A stretch of 64,000 nt of DNA, taken from contig NC_090768.1 of assembly GCF_036898095.1 (NCBI RefSeq), positions 51,507,056-51,571,055 on the forward strand. Direction: 5' to 3'. Position 1 is the first letter of the stretch. Each line of letters begins with the position of its first letter. Below the pieces are notes generated by a model. The model ran no database searches. It was not told the DNA's origin and was given only the letters and a program-made list of their open reading frames with translations. Of the stretch, positions 11,117-21,710 are shown in pieces. Origin of the DNA: Palaemon carinicauda. Taxonomy: Eukaryota; Arthropoda; Malacostraca; Decapoda; Palaemonidae. The position numbers and the translations under genes were made by a program.

Positions 11117-11373
11117 CTGACAGACTGGGCGTCTGCACCTCTCTTTTCCCAGGCTTGCCAGAAGCTCTTGAGTCTGGCTCCTACTGCTGTCTGGAGATGC
11201 GGAGAGTCAGTTTTTTCCTTTAGAGGCCTTGGAACCTTTCCTAGACTTGCTCCTGGAAGAGTCTGGACGGGAGCTTCCTCGGCTGGGGGCTCTACCACGA
11301 AAGGGCGGTATGAACCTCGTAGCAGGAGTATCAGCCACTGGGGTGCGATAAGTCCTGGGGACTGAGGTAGCAA
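9148..11373 (-). pseudogene. DIRS-A reverse transcriptase/RNase H with one in-frame stop
   Basis: DIRS-type RT and RNase H. The RT part includes GFYNRLFLVAKKTGGWRPVLDV, DLKDAYFHVPI and the catalytic YLDDWLL (Asp codons 10573-10578). RNase H has LFSDASDSGWGA, NCKELLAVH and VNSDNTTALAYI. One frame runs from 11373 to 9148 except for a single TAG at 11010-11008, just before HQEVSLLVQKK; the family B copy has sense codons there. The 5' part overlaps Gag by about 165 nt and the 3' part overlaps YR. Apart from the stop all catalytic residues are present, so this is a barely decayed copy, or a stop that is read through. Confidence 0.88.
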
Positions 11374-13882
11374 CCTTAGTCTTACGAGCCGATGAGGCTA
11401 CAAGATCATGTGTGTCCTTTTGTATCAGGGCAGCAGACAAGTCCTTAACCAGCTCTTCGGGGAAGAGGAACCTCGAGAGCGGAGCGAAAAGGAGTTGCGA
11501 CCTTTGACAAGGTGTAATGCTGGAGGAAAGGAAGGTACACAGCTGTTCCCTTTTCTTAAGAACCCCTGATACAAACATCGACGCAAGCTCGCCAGATCCA
11601 TCTCTAATGGCCTTATCCATGCAGGACATTAATAGCATGGCAGAATCCTTGTCCGCAGGGGAGGTCTTCTTGCTGAGGGCCCCCAGGCACCAGTCTAGGA
11701 AGTTGAACATTTCGAATGCTCTAAAAACACCCTTGAGGAAGTGATCAAGGTCTGAGAAGGTCCAGCAAACCTTAGAGCGCCTCATTGCAGTTCTACGAGG
11801 CGAGTCTACCAGACTTGAGAAGTCAGCCTGGGCAGAGGCAGGTACTCCCAAGCCTGGTTCCTCTCCTGTGGCATACCAAACGCCCGCTTTAGAAGTGAGC
11901 TTAGTCGGAGGAAACATAAACGAAGTCTTGCCAAGGTGTTGCTTAGTCTGCAACCACTCCCCTAAGATCCTTAACGCTCTCTTAGAGGACCTTGCTAGGA
12001 CTAGCTTAGTATAGGTAGACTTAGCTGGCTGCATGCCCAGCGAAAACTCAGATGGTGGAGAGCGGGGAGTAGCAGAGACAAAGTGGTCTGGGTATACCTC
12101 CCTAAACAGAGCCAAGACCTTACGAAAGTCAATGGAAGGCGGAGAAGACTTGGATTCATCCACGTCTGATGAGGGATCCAGGTGTGCCGCCTCATCATCA
12201 GACGCCTCATCACCAGAGTGTAGCGAAGAGATCGGAAAGGTGTGCTGAACAGCAGAGTCAGAACAAGCTGGAACAACAATATTAGTGGTTTCCTCTTCAA
12301 GAATCTGTTGAGGGAACACCTGAGGCTCAGACTGCAAAGGCTGAACAAAAGAAGCAGCAGAAGGTAGGCGCATGGGTGGAGGAGGCTGACTCCTGGCCTG
12401 AGTGGCTGAACTCAAGGGTTGCGCTTGCTGAGTAGTTGGCGGAAGCGGAGTAGCAAGTTCCTGTTCCTGCGGTGTGAGCGGAGAGCGATGAGGTAGAGGC
12501 TGCGCAGAACGTAGTAAATGTCTCGCAAGTTGAGGCTCCTGAGGCGCAAGACTAAGGTGTTGTGGTGCTTGCCTTGCGGAGGGTTGAGCTCGCTGCAGCG
12601 AGAGCTGAGGAGACTGACTCATGGATGGGAGAGGTTGTTGTACCTCAACCGAGTGATGCATCACTGGTGGAGCAGCAAGTGGAAGCGGAGGAAGAGAGGT
12701 ATAAGCTTCCTGATCCCATTGCTGAGGTTGCCTTAATGAAGGTGGAGGCAGTACACCACCGGGAACAGTAAACTCAGAACGTGGCTCAACATCGTACGCC
12801 TGGCAGGTGGTACTGCGGTCAGGCGGAGCGAGCGCAGGCGGAGCGAGTGCAGGCGGAGGCGGAGGCGCAACCTTCTCAGCCCGACACTCACGCATCAAGT
12901 CCGAAAGCTGTGCCTGCATGGACTGTAGTAGAGTCAACTTGGGGTCGGCAGAAACTACAGTATGCTGAGGCAAAGCCTTAACAGCAGAGAACTGTTGCGG
13001 CAGAACCTTACTCCTCTTGGGCGGAGTGCAGTCTACTGATGACTGCGGCGAGTCAGAGCTGAGCCAATGACTGCAGCCCGGCTGAGCACTCGCGGACTGG
13101 ACTCTGCGTTTGAGTGGTCTAGAGACCTGAGTCCAGCGTTTCTTCCCTGACAATTGATCAGCGGACGAGAAAAAGACGGGCTCAATCGTCTGCAGGTGGG
13201 AGTGACGGTCTCTGGAAGACACGCCCGCAACCACCGAGGATACTTCTGTGCGCCGATCAAGGCCTGCCGAACCCTTTTGCCCTTCGACATTGCTTCTCCC
13301 CTGGGCTTGGGAGCTTGCAAGAGGTCCCGGACTGGGAGGACGACTGGCACGCACAGAAGTATCCTCACGCACCACACTGACACTGACACTAGCACTTGGC
13401 ACTGCACTGACACTAGCACTCGTCACAGCACTGGCACTAATTCCACCCACTGCACTCTTGACCTTAAGTTCCTTGACTTCGGCCATAAGAGACTTATGAT
13501 CACTTACCACTGACTCTACTTTATCGCCTAAGGCCTGAATAGCACGCAAAACAACAGACATATCAGGCTGAGGGCAAATAGTAGGTTCGGGGGTAGCCAC
13601 TACAGGGGTAGGAAAAGGTAGGGGATCATGAGGTGAGGAAAAAAGTGAAGAGTGAGAAGAACTCCTCCTAACTCTACCTCTCTCTAACTTAGTTGAATAT
13701 TTCAAAAGACGGACAAAATCAAGTTCCGAAAGTCCGGCGCATTCCTCACATCGATTTTCTAACTGACAGGGCCTATCCCTACAGTCAGAACAAGCGGTGT
13801 GAGGATCTACCGAGGCCTTCGGAATACGCCTATTACAAGACCTACATCGCCTATGGGTGGGGGCTTGCGAAATGTCAGACAT
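11207..13882 (-). CDS. DIRS-A Gag-like protein, 891 aa
   Basis: First ORF of the element, intact from ATG 13882 to stop 11207. The N-terminus has a zinc-ribbon-like cysteine cluster (CRSC, then VDPHTAC-x2-C-x3-C-x5-C-x2-C, residues ~13-50) that recurs in the family B and C Gags. A coiled-coil/hydrophobic stretch (residues ~105-140) and a long Pro/Gln/Ser-rich low-complexity middle (~150-560) follow. The conserved C-terminal part includes SFMFPPTKLTSKAGVWY, LDHFLKGVFRAFEMFNFLDW and SLVDSPRRTA, matched in family B (SFPPSRLASKAGMWY, FEVFSFLDW). The basic tail (RGRAPSRGSSRP) may bind RNA. No CCHC knuckle was seen. The function as nucleocapsid protein is inferred from gene order. Confidence 0.85.
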   Translation of the reverse strand: MSDISQAPTHRRCRSCNRRIPKASVDPHTACSDCRDRPCQLENRCEECAGLSELDFVRLLKYSTKLERGRVRRSSSHSSLFSSPHDPLPFPTPVVATPEPTICPQPDMSVVLRAIQALGDKVESVVSDHKSLMAEVKELKVKSAVGGISASAVTSASVSAVPSASVSVSVVREDTSVRASRPPSPGPLASSQAQGRSNVEGQKGSAGLDRRTEVSSVVAGVSSRDRHSHLQTIEPVFFSSADQLSGKKRWTQVSRPLKRRVQSASAQPGCSHWLSSDSPQSSVDCTPPKRSKVLPQQFSAVKALPQHTVVSADPKLTLLQSMQAQLSDLMRECRAEKVAPPPPPALAPPALAPPDRSTTCQAYDVEPRSEFTVPGGVLPPPSLRQPQQWDQEAYTSLPPLPLAAPPVMHHSVEVQQPLPSMSQSPQLSLQRAQPSARQAPQHLSLAPQEPQLARHLLRSAQPLPHRSPLTPQEQELATPLPPTTQQAQPLSSATQARSQPPPPMRLPSAASFVQPLQSEPQVFPQQILEEETTNIVVPACSDSAVQHTFPISSLHSGDEASDDEAAHLDPSSDVDESKSSPPSIDFRKVLALFREVYPDHFVSATPRSPPSEFSLGMQPAKSTYTKLVLARSSKRALRILGEWLQTKQHLGKTSFMFPPTKLTSKAGVWYATGEEPGLGVPASAQADFSSLVDSPRRTAMRRSKVCWTFSDLDHFLKGVFRAFEMFNFLDWCLGALSKKTSPADKDSAMLLMSCMDKAIRDGSGELASMFVSGVLKKREQLCTFLSSSITPCQRSQLLFAPLSRFLFPEELVKDLSAALIQKDTHDLVASSARKTKVATSVPRTYRTPVADTPATRFIPPFRGRAPSRGSSRPDSSRSKSRKGSKASKGKN

Positions 13883-14093
13883 CTTGAATCCAAAGAGTTA
13901 GCCAAGTGGGGTTCCAAAATCAAGCAAAAGATCGTTAACCGTTAATCAGGACTATATAAAAGCTATCTAAGCTAATATAAGAAGGTTTCCAGTAAAGCGA
14001 CAGCCGAAATCTGAGAGAATACTTCACCAAAAAGCCTTGAAAATACTCGAAGATCATAAGCGAATCCCAGAACGTCTTGCCGGAAGCACGACA

Positions 14094-14267
14094 GAGGAAA
14101 AATTGAGGAGGTGTCAACAAGAAGTACTTTAGTACCTGGCCACAGGTGGCGCTGGTAAGTACACCCCCTTCTAGTATTGTGATAGCTGGCGTATCCCTCC
14201 ATAGAATTCTGTCGGGCAACGGAGTTGACAGCTACATGATTATCGGGTAAGTTTAATATTGAAAAAT
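14094..14267. repeat. DIRS-A right inverted terminal repeat
   Basis: Reverse complement of the left ITR core. Its outer end 'gattatcgggtaagtttaat' carries an outward-facing GGGTAAGT. The minus strand contains 'gcccgacag|aattc', resembling a 3' splice site, at the start of the minus-sense transcript. Confidence 0.87.
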
Positions 14268-15746
14268 AACCAAGTGAAGGAAATTACAAGAATGCGGGAA
14301 AGAGAAACACACATGTACTTTTTAGCTTTATCTCCTAAACTTAAATTAAGGAATATGCATTGCACAGTATGTACTAAGGAGCAGACTGAAGGGACCATTT
14401 GCCAGCTATAGCCAAGTGTGCAAAGTCACTCTAGAATAATTTTCCCATACAAGTAATACTCCACCTTAATTTACATTTAGTATTCAAAGTCAGTTTGGTT
14501 TATGGAAGGTAAGGTTAAGATGCATCCTCATATTTCATTCCATAGCTTACAGCACTTGAGTTCAAGATAGGTAGAGGGGGTCACATTCATCTAACCTGGT
14601 CAGGTATGCCCTAGCACCGTTGGTAGGGTTAGACTCGGTACGAATGCAGCCCGTAATAAACCTTGCGACACATTTGTTCTTTATGCCGTGATTGACACCC
14701 ATTATAAACATGGATCCTGTATTTTACAATATGTTGTTTAGTATATTTCACTAGTTTTTGGCTTATAACCATACTAAAAAAAAGCCTCCAAAGTGGTCTT
14801 CCTACAATTGTTATATTTTGAGGGATTGGAAAACCCAAAGGAGTGGTTTGCATAGACAATAATTATCATACATGCATAAAACATAAGATAAAAGACTACA
14901 AAAAAATATTGTTCATGTATTTCAAAGAAACATAGTAATTCTACAGAGTAGGTCCATACAAAATTTTGAACAATTAGAGTAAAACCAGCAGGATTACATA
15001 TTTCAAGTTATTTGTATTTTTTCTAGATATTCAAACCAGACTTTTAATTAGGAATACTGCAACTCCCGGCATGAGCTGGCTACAGTCATTGAAGCTTAGT
15101 AACACGGTACAAGAGGGTTTAAACTTATAAACGTTCGACTTACAACCATTCGGAGATAGAAACACAAATCTAACTGAAAATATCAAAGATAAGATCAAGA
15201 AATAGGCCTACACGTCACCACAGAGTGACTTGCCAGGTACTGTCGAGAAGGATAGGTGGTGGTGGTGGTGGTGGTGGGGGCAGTAGCTGTAGTGAACGAA
15301 ACCTTGTAGTAACGGGGGATTTAGAGGAGGGAGAAATCTAATTGGAAAGGGACCTCTGGTAGTGGTATCACTCGCCCCGTTTTTAATACCGACACCCTTT
15401 AGGGGTGTGCGAACTGGTTATATTCCTGTCATTCCATGCAACGTTTTTCTCTCGTATATTTAGCAGTATTTATACCTTTGAAATGGTGCCTTAAGGAGCA
15501 TTTCACTGGGCGACACAGGTTCCTCGCCCAGAAATAGATTTTTCCTTCGTCAAAATCCCTTTTATAATAACCCGACTATTTGTTGACTTTTGTAGCAGGA
15601 AATCATAGGCATGGGATTCAGGTTAGGCCTACCCTAGGACAAAATTCAACAAAATTTGACTTACAAACAGTTTCTTAGAACCAATTAAGGTTATGATCAT
15701 CGGGCAGGTAAAGGAGAGGGTACCACCATCAGACCCAAGGAATCAT
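14268..15746. other. intergenic, no gene seen
   Basis: AT-rich sequence with a short (GGT)n run near 15255-15284. A dispersed-repeat motif around 15360-15567 ('gccccgtttttaataccgac' and 'agaaatagatttttcc') is partly shared with 3551-3592. Open frames here are short and unsupported. Confidence 0.45.
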
Positions 15747-16636
15747 CCTTCCCTTGTTTCTCCATCACAAGGCCTAATACTACAGTGTTCTATTAGTTTT
15801 TATTCCAGCTTTGACCAGATTGTGGAATGGATTTCGAAATCTAGTGGCTGAATCAGTGGAACTTCAGAAGTCCAGACTTTTTGAGAATGCTTTTCTGTTG
15901 AATCATTTGACATTACTTTCATTTCATTGTCTACGATTAATCCATTTTAATGTTGTTACTTATTTTAAAGCATTTGATATATATATCTTTTTTTTTTTAA
16001 CTTCTCATAGTTTATTCGGTCTCCTATTTTCTTTTTATTCTAGACTGCTTTCCCTGTTGGAGACGTTGGGCTTGTAGCGTCCTGCATTTTCAATGAGGGT
16101 TTTTGTATGGCTAGTAAAATAAATTCTGATAATTTAGTGGCCTGGAAAGGTTGCACTTCCGTATAGAGAAATGAAAGGATGCAAGCGAATCTGATGTTGC
16201 CCCCCGCCCCATACTTTCTTTGAGCATCAGAACTAAAAAGGGGAAGTTGGGGTAGGATTTTTATAAAGGACTCTGATTTGTATATCTGGGGAAAATGCAA
16301 ATCACAGTACAGTTAAGTACTTTCAAAAAATTTTTATTTGTTTCTTTAATATACAAATCATAGTTTCATATTCAGGAGATTCGCTTGCACCCTTTCATTT
16401 CTCCATACGGAAGTGCAACCTTTCCAGGCCACAAATTATTAGCAATTATTTTGCTAGCCATATAAAGACCCTCATTGGAAATGCAGGATGCTACAAGCCC
16501 AAGGTCTCCAACAGGGAACGCAGTCTAGTGTAAAAAGGAAATAGGAAAATGAATAAGCTATGAAAGTAGTCCAGAGTAAAGAGAAAATAGGACACCGAAT
16601 AAACTATGAGAAGTTAAAATATATATATATTTATAA

Positions 16637-16639
<3 letters not shown>

Positions 16640-16722
<83 letters not shown>
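16640..16722. repeat. (TA)n microsatellite inside the fold-back arm
   Basis: Pure TA array. The matching position of the other arm (near 15978) has only a short 'gatatatatat', so the array expanded after the inverted duplication arose. Confidence 0.95.
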
Positions 16723-16724
<2 letters not shown>

Positions 16725-16770
16725 AATACTTTAAAATAAGTAAAATTAAAATGGATTAATCATAGACAAT

Positions 16771-17012
16771 GGTATGATCATGTCATGACACGAGATGAAC
16801 AGTGTATTAGTTGGAGAATGATGGAAATGGAGGTACAGGGAACAAGATGGAGAGGGAGACCAAAGCAAAGGTGGATAGACTGTATCAAGGATGACCTTCG
16901 ATCAAAGGGAATAATCGGTGATGAAGTGTGGGACAGAGGTAGATGGAGAAAGCTGACCAGAAGCATCGACTCCACATAGAAGTGGGATAAGATGTAGACA
17001 AAGAAGAAGAAG
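16771..17012 (+). mobile_element. 5'-truncated LINE 3' end, 242 bp
   Basis: Encodes the C-terminal tail typical of LINE reverse transcriptases (GTRWRGRPKQRWIDC, then EVWDRGRWRKLTRSIDS, stop at 16979) and ends in an AAG-repeat tail. It is flanked by a 9-bp target duplication ATAGACAAT at 16762-16770 and 17013-17021. The other fold-back arm preserves the empty site, confirming a target-primed insertion. Confidence 0.85.
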
Positions 17013-17204
17013 ATAGACAATGAAATGAAGGTAATGTCAAATGATTCAATAGAAAAGCATTCTCAAAAAGTCGGGACTTCTGAAGTTCCACTGATTCAGC
17101 CACCAGATTACAATGACTATTCCACAATCTGGTGAAAGCAGGAATAAAAACTTCTAGAACACTGTAGTATTAGGCCTTATGATGGAGAAACGAGGGAAGG
17201 ATGA

Positions 17205-17494
17205 TTCCTTAGGGTCTGAGCCAGTAGTAGTTTCAAATACAAACTTATACATTAGGCTACAGTACAGTAATGGGAAAATATTCTGAAGGCCGATCTTCTT
17301 CCAAAGAAAGGGAGACTGTCAAAGTAACTTACCATTTCTATGGCAAGTGCAAAGAATGGGTTGAGGCCGAAGTTCTACTAATGCTTCCACTCCTTAAAGA
17401 GAGAGAAGAAAGAACCACTTTTTGTCAAATCAGGCTAACAGATATAATTTTAGTTCTACCCAGCCTGTACTTGGCCTTCTTGTTATTATTATTA
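17205..17494. other. unique sequence between repeats
   Basis: AT-rich sequence between the fold-back and the next dispersed repeat. A 75-codon open frame (17270-17497) has no recognisable features. Nothing else seen. Confidence 0.4.
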
Positions 17495-17780
17495 TGAAGA
17501 TTATTTGCTAAGCTACAACCCTAGTTGAAAAGCGGGATGCTATAACCATAGGGGCTCCAACAGGGAAAATAGCCCAGTGCAGAAAGGTAAAAAAAGGAAA
17601 ATAAAATATTCTAATAAGAGTAACAACATTAAAATAGTTATCTCCTATATAAACTATAACAACTTGAACAAAAGAAGAGGAAGAGAAATAAGTGTACCCT
17701 TAAGCAAGAGAACACTAACCCAAGACAGTGGAAGACCATGGTACAGAGGCAATGGCACTACCCCGTGTTTGTTACTGCAC
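17495..17780 (-). repeat. dispersed repeat family R (antisense copy)
   Basis: Contains the reverse complement of the signature 'ccctgttggagcccctatgg', 'tatagcatcc' and 'caactagggttgtagctta'. A (TTA)n tract borders it at its 3' side, and 'cttccactgtcttgggttag' lies at the other end. The same unit occurs on the plus strand near 56850, 57660 and 59580. No protein is encoded; it looks like a SINE/LINE tail with an AAT-repeat end. Confidence 0.75.
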
Positions 17781-17888
17781 TAGAAAAGAAGTTAAGAGCT
17801 GTTCACTCAACCTGTCATCTCCAGATTTATGCCTTTCTTGTACTTAAGACAAATGCTTGTCTGTCACCGGGGAGCTTGGGCAAAAAAT

Positions 17889-18236
17889 GACATTCGGAGA
17901 TAATTTGTATTTTTCCTAACCATACAAACCTTAGCTATTTACATAGGGGTTTACTTTCGGCGTAGCTGAAATGATGAGCCATTAGAATTTTAACGAGGGT
18001 TTATTACCCCTGCGCTAGTTAGCAAAGGGGTAGGGGAGTGGTAGCTAGCTACCCCTCCCCCCCTCACACACCGGTGAACTGCTTCACTTCACTTAGAGGT
18101 AGGACTTACCTTGGGGGACAGGGCTGGCGGGCAAATATGTGTAAATAGCTAAAGTTTGTATGGTTAGGAAAAATACAAATTATCTCCGAATTTGTCATTT
18201 GTTCCGTAACCGAAATACAAACCACGCTATTTACAT
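17889..18236. repeat. C1 left ITR and adjoining ICR
   Basis: 17889-~18110 is the left ITR, the reverse complement of 42870-43076 with a few substitutions (for example 'gatgagcc' against 'gacgagcc'). 18139-18236 is the ICR. Its first half is complementary to the left outer end ('ggttaggaaaaatacaaatt') and its second half to the right outer end ('ttccgtaaccgaaatac'). The two meet at 'gtc|att' (18196/18197). The ITR holds a minus-strand AAGGTAAGT donor-like motif near 18113. Confidence 0.87.
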
Positions 18237-18721
18237 GGGGTGACTTACCCATAGGTAGGGTGGAAAGTCCCCAGCCTTACTGGCTTTGGCTTACCCGGGG
18301 ACTCAGAATCCGAGTGAGCAGCACTTGAGAAAAAGAGCCCCTGCACCTCGCAAGTTTCTTGCTACACAAGAAACATGCGGCCTACATAAGCTTGTGTGTG
18401 GAGGGAAGAAGTGTGACTTGTCCTAGGAAGTCGATCTGAAGTCCTTTAGCTGGAATTCTAGGCTAGGACGTTCCAAATACCACCTCGTCAGGGTATGGGG
18501 GACGCGACAGTATTAACTTAATATTAGGAACACAAGGAAGCATGGTTTACCTGCAGAGGTTTGAGGTCAGCTATGCAGAGAACCCAGGATGCTGCTTTCC
18601 CCAAGAGAGTGGAGGATGAAGAAAGAAGTAAGGGCCAGACATACTTCTTTCATTCATGCAGTCTAAAACCGGGTAACAATGCCCTTAACCTTCTGCTACC
18701 CGTCCATTAAGGAGCCTGAGG

Positions 18722-19890
18722 TTAGACCAGCTGTTGTGTAGCCACCACAGGGCCGATAGAAAACGTATCGAAGCTCCTGTGGGTCACGTCCTCCAGGTAG
18801 TGGGCTGTGTAGGTCGTTAGATGCCTCCAGACTCCAGCTTGTAGCACCTGCGTCACAGAGTAGTTCCTCTTGAAGGCCAGGGACGTTGCGAAGCCTCTGA
18901 CATCGTGTGCTCTAAGGCGACGTGACGGAGGAGGGTCTGGATTCAGGGCGTGATGGATGACCCTTTGAATCCAGGCTGAAAAGGCATTCTTGATGACCCT
19001 CCTCTCCGTCCTCCCTGTGCTCCCAAACAGGGCTTGCACGTAAGGACGAACTGCAGCTGTCCTTTAAGATAACCCCTCTGACTCCTTACTGGGCATAGTT
19101 GGAGAAGGTCTGGGTCATCTGTTACAGAACGGGGACTCAAAATCCTGAAGGAGTCGAACCGAAGGTCCGGAACTCCAAGATTTTGAGTCTAGTAACCAAC
19201 TCAGGGACGAACCTGAACGTTACCTCCACCTATCCTCTTGAATGGGCAACGTCGTACGAGAGACCATGAAGTTCGCCGACACGCTTGGCCGAGGCCAGAG
19301 CGAGCAGGAGCACCGTCTTCCAAGACAGGTGATGATCAAAAGCCTGGCGTAATGGTTCGTAAGGAGATCTCTTAAGAGCCCTAAGAGCCCGAACCATGTT
19401 CCATGGAGGAGGTCTCACTTCTGACTGGGGGCAGGTAAGTTCGTAGTTTCATATGAGCGAAGAAAGATCCAGCGAGGAGGAAATGGCCATTCCTTTTAGC
19501 CTGAAGGCCAGGCTTAAGGCTGAGCGATAGGCTTCCACCACCGAGACCGAAAGGCGCATATCCTCCCGCCGATATACAATAACTCCGCTATTGCTGGAAT
19601 AGTGGCATCGAGGGGAGAGGTACCTCTCCCACGACACCAACCACAGAAGACTCTTCACTTCGCCTGGTAGACCCCTGCAGATGGATTTCGCTGATGTCGA
19701 GACATCCGCTCCGCAACTTGTTGCGGAACGCCTCTCTCTGTGAGGAGATGCTGGATGGTCTCCAGGCGTGAAGCCGAAGCGATGCTACGGCTTGTGGTAG
19801 ATGTTGCAGTGTGGTTGTTTGAGTAGCTCGTGTCGTGGGGGAAGCTCTCTCAGGAGTTCCGTCAGGAGATGCAGAAGTTCCGGGAACCAC
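18722..19890 (-). pseudogene. C1 tyrosine recombinase, decayed
   Basis: Broken into several frames. The C-terminal piece (18722-19039) keeps the YR box with RAHDVRGFATSLAF (HxxR) and the nucleophile in YTAHYLED. Upstream, 19230-19418 holds the first catalytic Arg (SAKRVGELHGLS), and 19449-19890 covers the N-terminal DNA-binding region and the RT overlap. The same C-terminal block is found in C3 (45676-46330) in better condition. Confidence 0.82.
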
Positions 19891-19949
19891 TCTGCATGAT
19901 GCCGCAGCAGAGCTATCAGAGTCATCGACAGGTTGACCGATAGTCTGAT

Positions 19950-21264
19950 CTTGTTAAGCCCCCTTCTCAACAGACAGAATGGTGGGAAGATGTAGACGGC
20001 GATGTTGTCCCACCGTGTAGGAAGGCATCTTGCCAGAGTGCCTTGGGGTCTGGGACTGGGAGTAGTATAAAGGCAGCTTGAAATTCAAGGCTGTCGCAAA
20101 CAGGTCAACAAGGTCAGGACTTGTTGGCTACCAGGGGGGGCCGAAGACCACTCGGTACTCTCTATCTGTCAGGCCCAGCTCAGACTGTCGGAGAGCACAT
20201 TCTTTTGTCCGGAATGAAGCGAGCCGATTGGGTATTGAGTGGACATCGGTTCATCTTGTATCTCTACTGCAAGATGAGAAAGTTGTTATGAAAAGGTACC
20301 TCCCTGCTTGTTGAAAAAAGCCACTACCGTGGAGTTGTCGTTAACGGAGTGACTCGCCAGGGTCTGTTGGAAGTGTTGAAGGGCCAGAATACGGCCTTCA
20401 TTCCTAGTAGATTGATGTGGAGGTACCCTTCTGGTTCTGACCATAAGCCTGATTCAGAACGTGCCCCCCCCCCTTGTTTTGAAGAGTCCGAGAACAGCAT
20501 CAAATGCAGGGGAAGGACGAGAAGATCCATTCCCTTGCAAAGGTTTCCGTAGGTTAACTACCACTGCAAGTCTATTCGTTCCGCAGGTCCCAAAGGGACC
20601 AGAATGTCCGGGGAATTGTTGTCTTGATTCCACCGGGACTTGGGCCGCCGGTGCAGGGATCTCATCCAGAGGCAGCCGTTGGAACAACTCTGGCCAAGGA
20701 GGAAAGGTGACCTAGGAGGCGTAACCGAGATTGAACTGGAAGCTCTCCTCGTCTGAGGAAAGGTTCTGCGACTCTCCTCAGCCTTGCTATCCTGTCATCT
20801 GATGGGAAGGCTTGGAGATTGGAGTCTACAGTAATATCATGCCTAGATATCCCAGTTGTTGAGATGGAAGCAGAGAAGACTTCTCGAGAATTACCATGAT
20901 CCCTAGATCTTGGCAAAGTCCCAGAAGCTCGTCTCGGTGTCGAAGAAGGGTCGATTCTGAGACTGCATGGGTTAGCCAGTCATCCAGAAAGCGAAGGAGA
21001 CGGATGCCTCTCCTGTGTGGCCATGAAGATAACAGGGTGAACATTCTGGTGGACACCTGCGGTGCTGTGGAGAGATCGAAACACAGCACCTTGAACTGGT
21101 ATATCTTGTTGTCTAGGCTGAATTTCAAATACTTCCTGGAAGATGGAAGGATTGGGATCTGGAAGTACCCGTCCTTCAGATCCAGTGTGCACATGAAGTC
21201 TTGTGGTCTCACTATAAGCCTGATTGACTCTCCAGTTCCACGCTGAACGAAGTTTGGTCGACAA
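19950..21264 (-). pseudogene. C1 reverse transcriptase/RNase H, decayed
   Basis: Frameshifted. 20826-21212 keeps DLKDGYFQIPILPSS, FDLSTAPQVSTRMF and the catalytic LRFLDDWL. 20324-20530 keeps an RNase H start (LMLFSDSSKQGGGA, HINLLGMKAV). Order and spacing match the RT/RNase H of families A and B, but at least four frame changes separate the pieces. Confidence 0.82.
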
Positions 21265-21710
21265 ACTTGTTCAGGGCTGAGAGGTCGAGATAGGTCTCCA
21301 GCCTTCAGACGCTTTCTTACAAGAAAGAGTCAGCTGAAGAAGCCGGAGGGGGGAGCCGTCGAAGACCTTTTGGAGAGCATCCTTCTAGAGCATGGTCTCG
21401 ATATCTGCCCGAAGGGGTAGCCACTTTGCCGATCCCATGGCATAGGAGCTCAGCGACACTGGATTCGCTGTCAGTGGAGGTAGAGATGTAAGAACGGGAC
21501 GCGATATCCTTGGCTAATCACGGAGATTGTGCAGGAATCGGCCCCGAGTTACTGCCACCTGAGCGCGCAACCTTAGGCATCCCCCCACTGGCGACCATGC
21601 AGGGGGGTTGCCAATCCTAGCGTTTGCGGCCTTGGCCGCTCCCTCAGGATTATTTGCCTCCCCAGGAGGACTTCCTGCCCTTCTTGTCTCTGACAGGAGG
21701 GGGCTGCTGT

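Larger units (their letters stand above)
7525..14267 (-). mobile_element. DIRS-like retrotransposon, family A (about 6.7 kb)
   Basis: Complete element read on the minus strand. The order 5' to 3' is right ITR, Gag, RT/RNase H, tyrosine recombinase, ICR, left ITR. This is the DIRS1 layout: no LTRs, no integrase and no target duplication, with inverted ends plus an internal complementary region that fuses the complements of both outer termini. Left flank is 'ggaaaaagaaaaaaatg', right flank 'ccaagtgaagg'. The only clear coding lesion is one in-frame TAG in RT, so the copy is young. End coordinates are uncertain by about 3 bp because the termini lie in A/T runs. Confidence 0.9.
15747..17204. repeat. 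large fold-back (inverted) repeat, ~450-bp arms
   Basis: The left arm 15747-16199 is matched in reverse complement by the right arm ~16375-17204. Examples are 'tcatccttcccttgtttctc' at 15747 against 'gagaaacgagggaaggatga' at 17204, and 'ggttgcacttccgtat' against 'atacggaagtgcaacc'. The right arm is longer because of an expanded TA array and a 242-bp LINE insertion that the left arm lacks. No coding sequence of its own. Confidence 0.85.

Noticed and set aside
12001..12348. Minus-strand 115-codon frame inside DIRS-A Gag
   Set aside because: Shadow frame of the 891-codon Gag with no conservation in family B.
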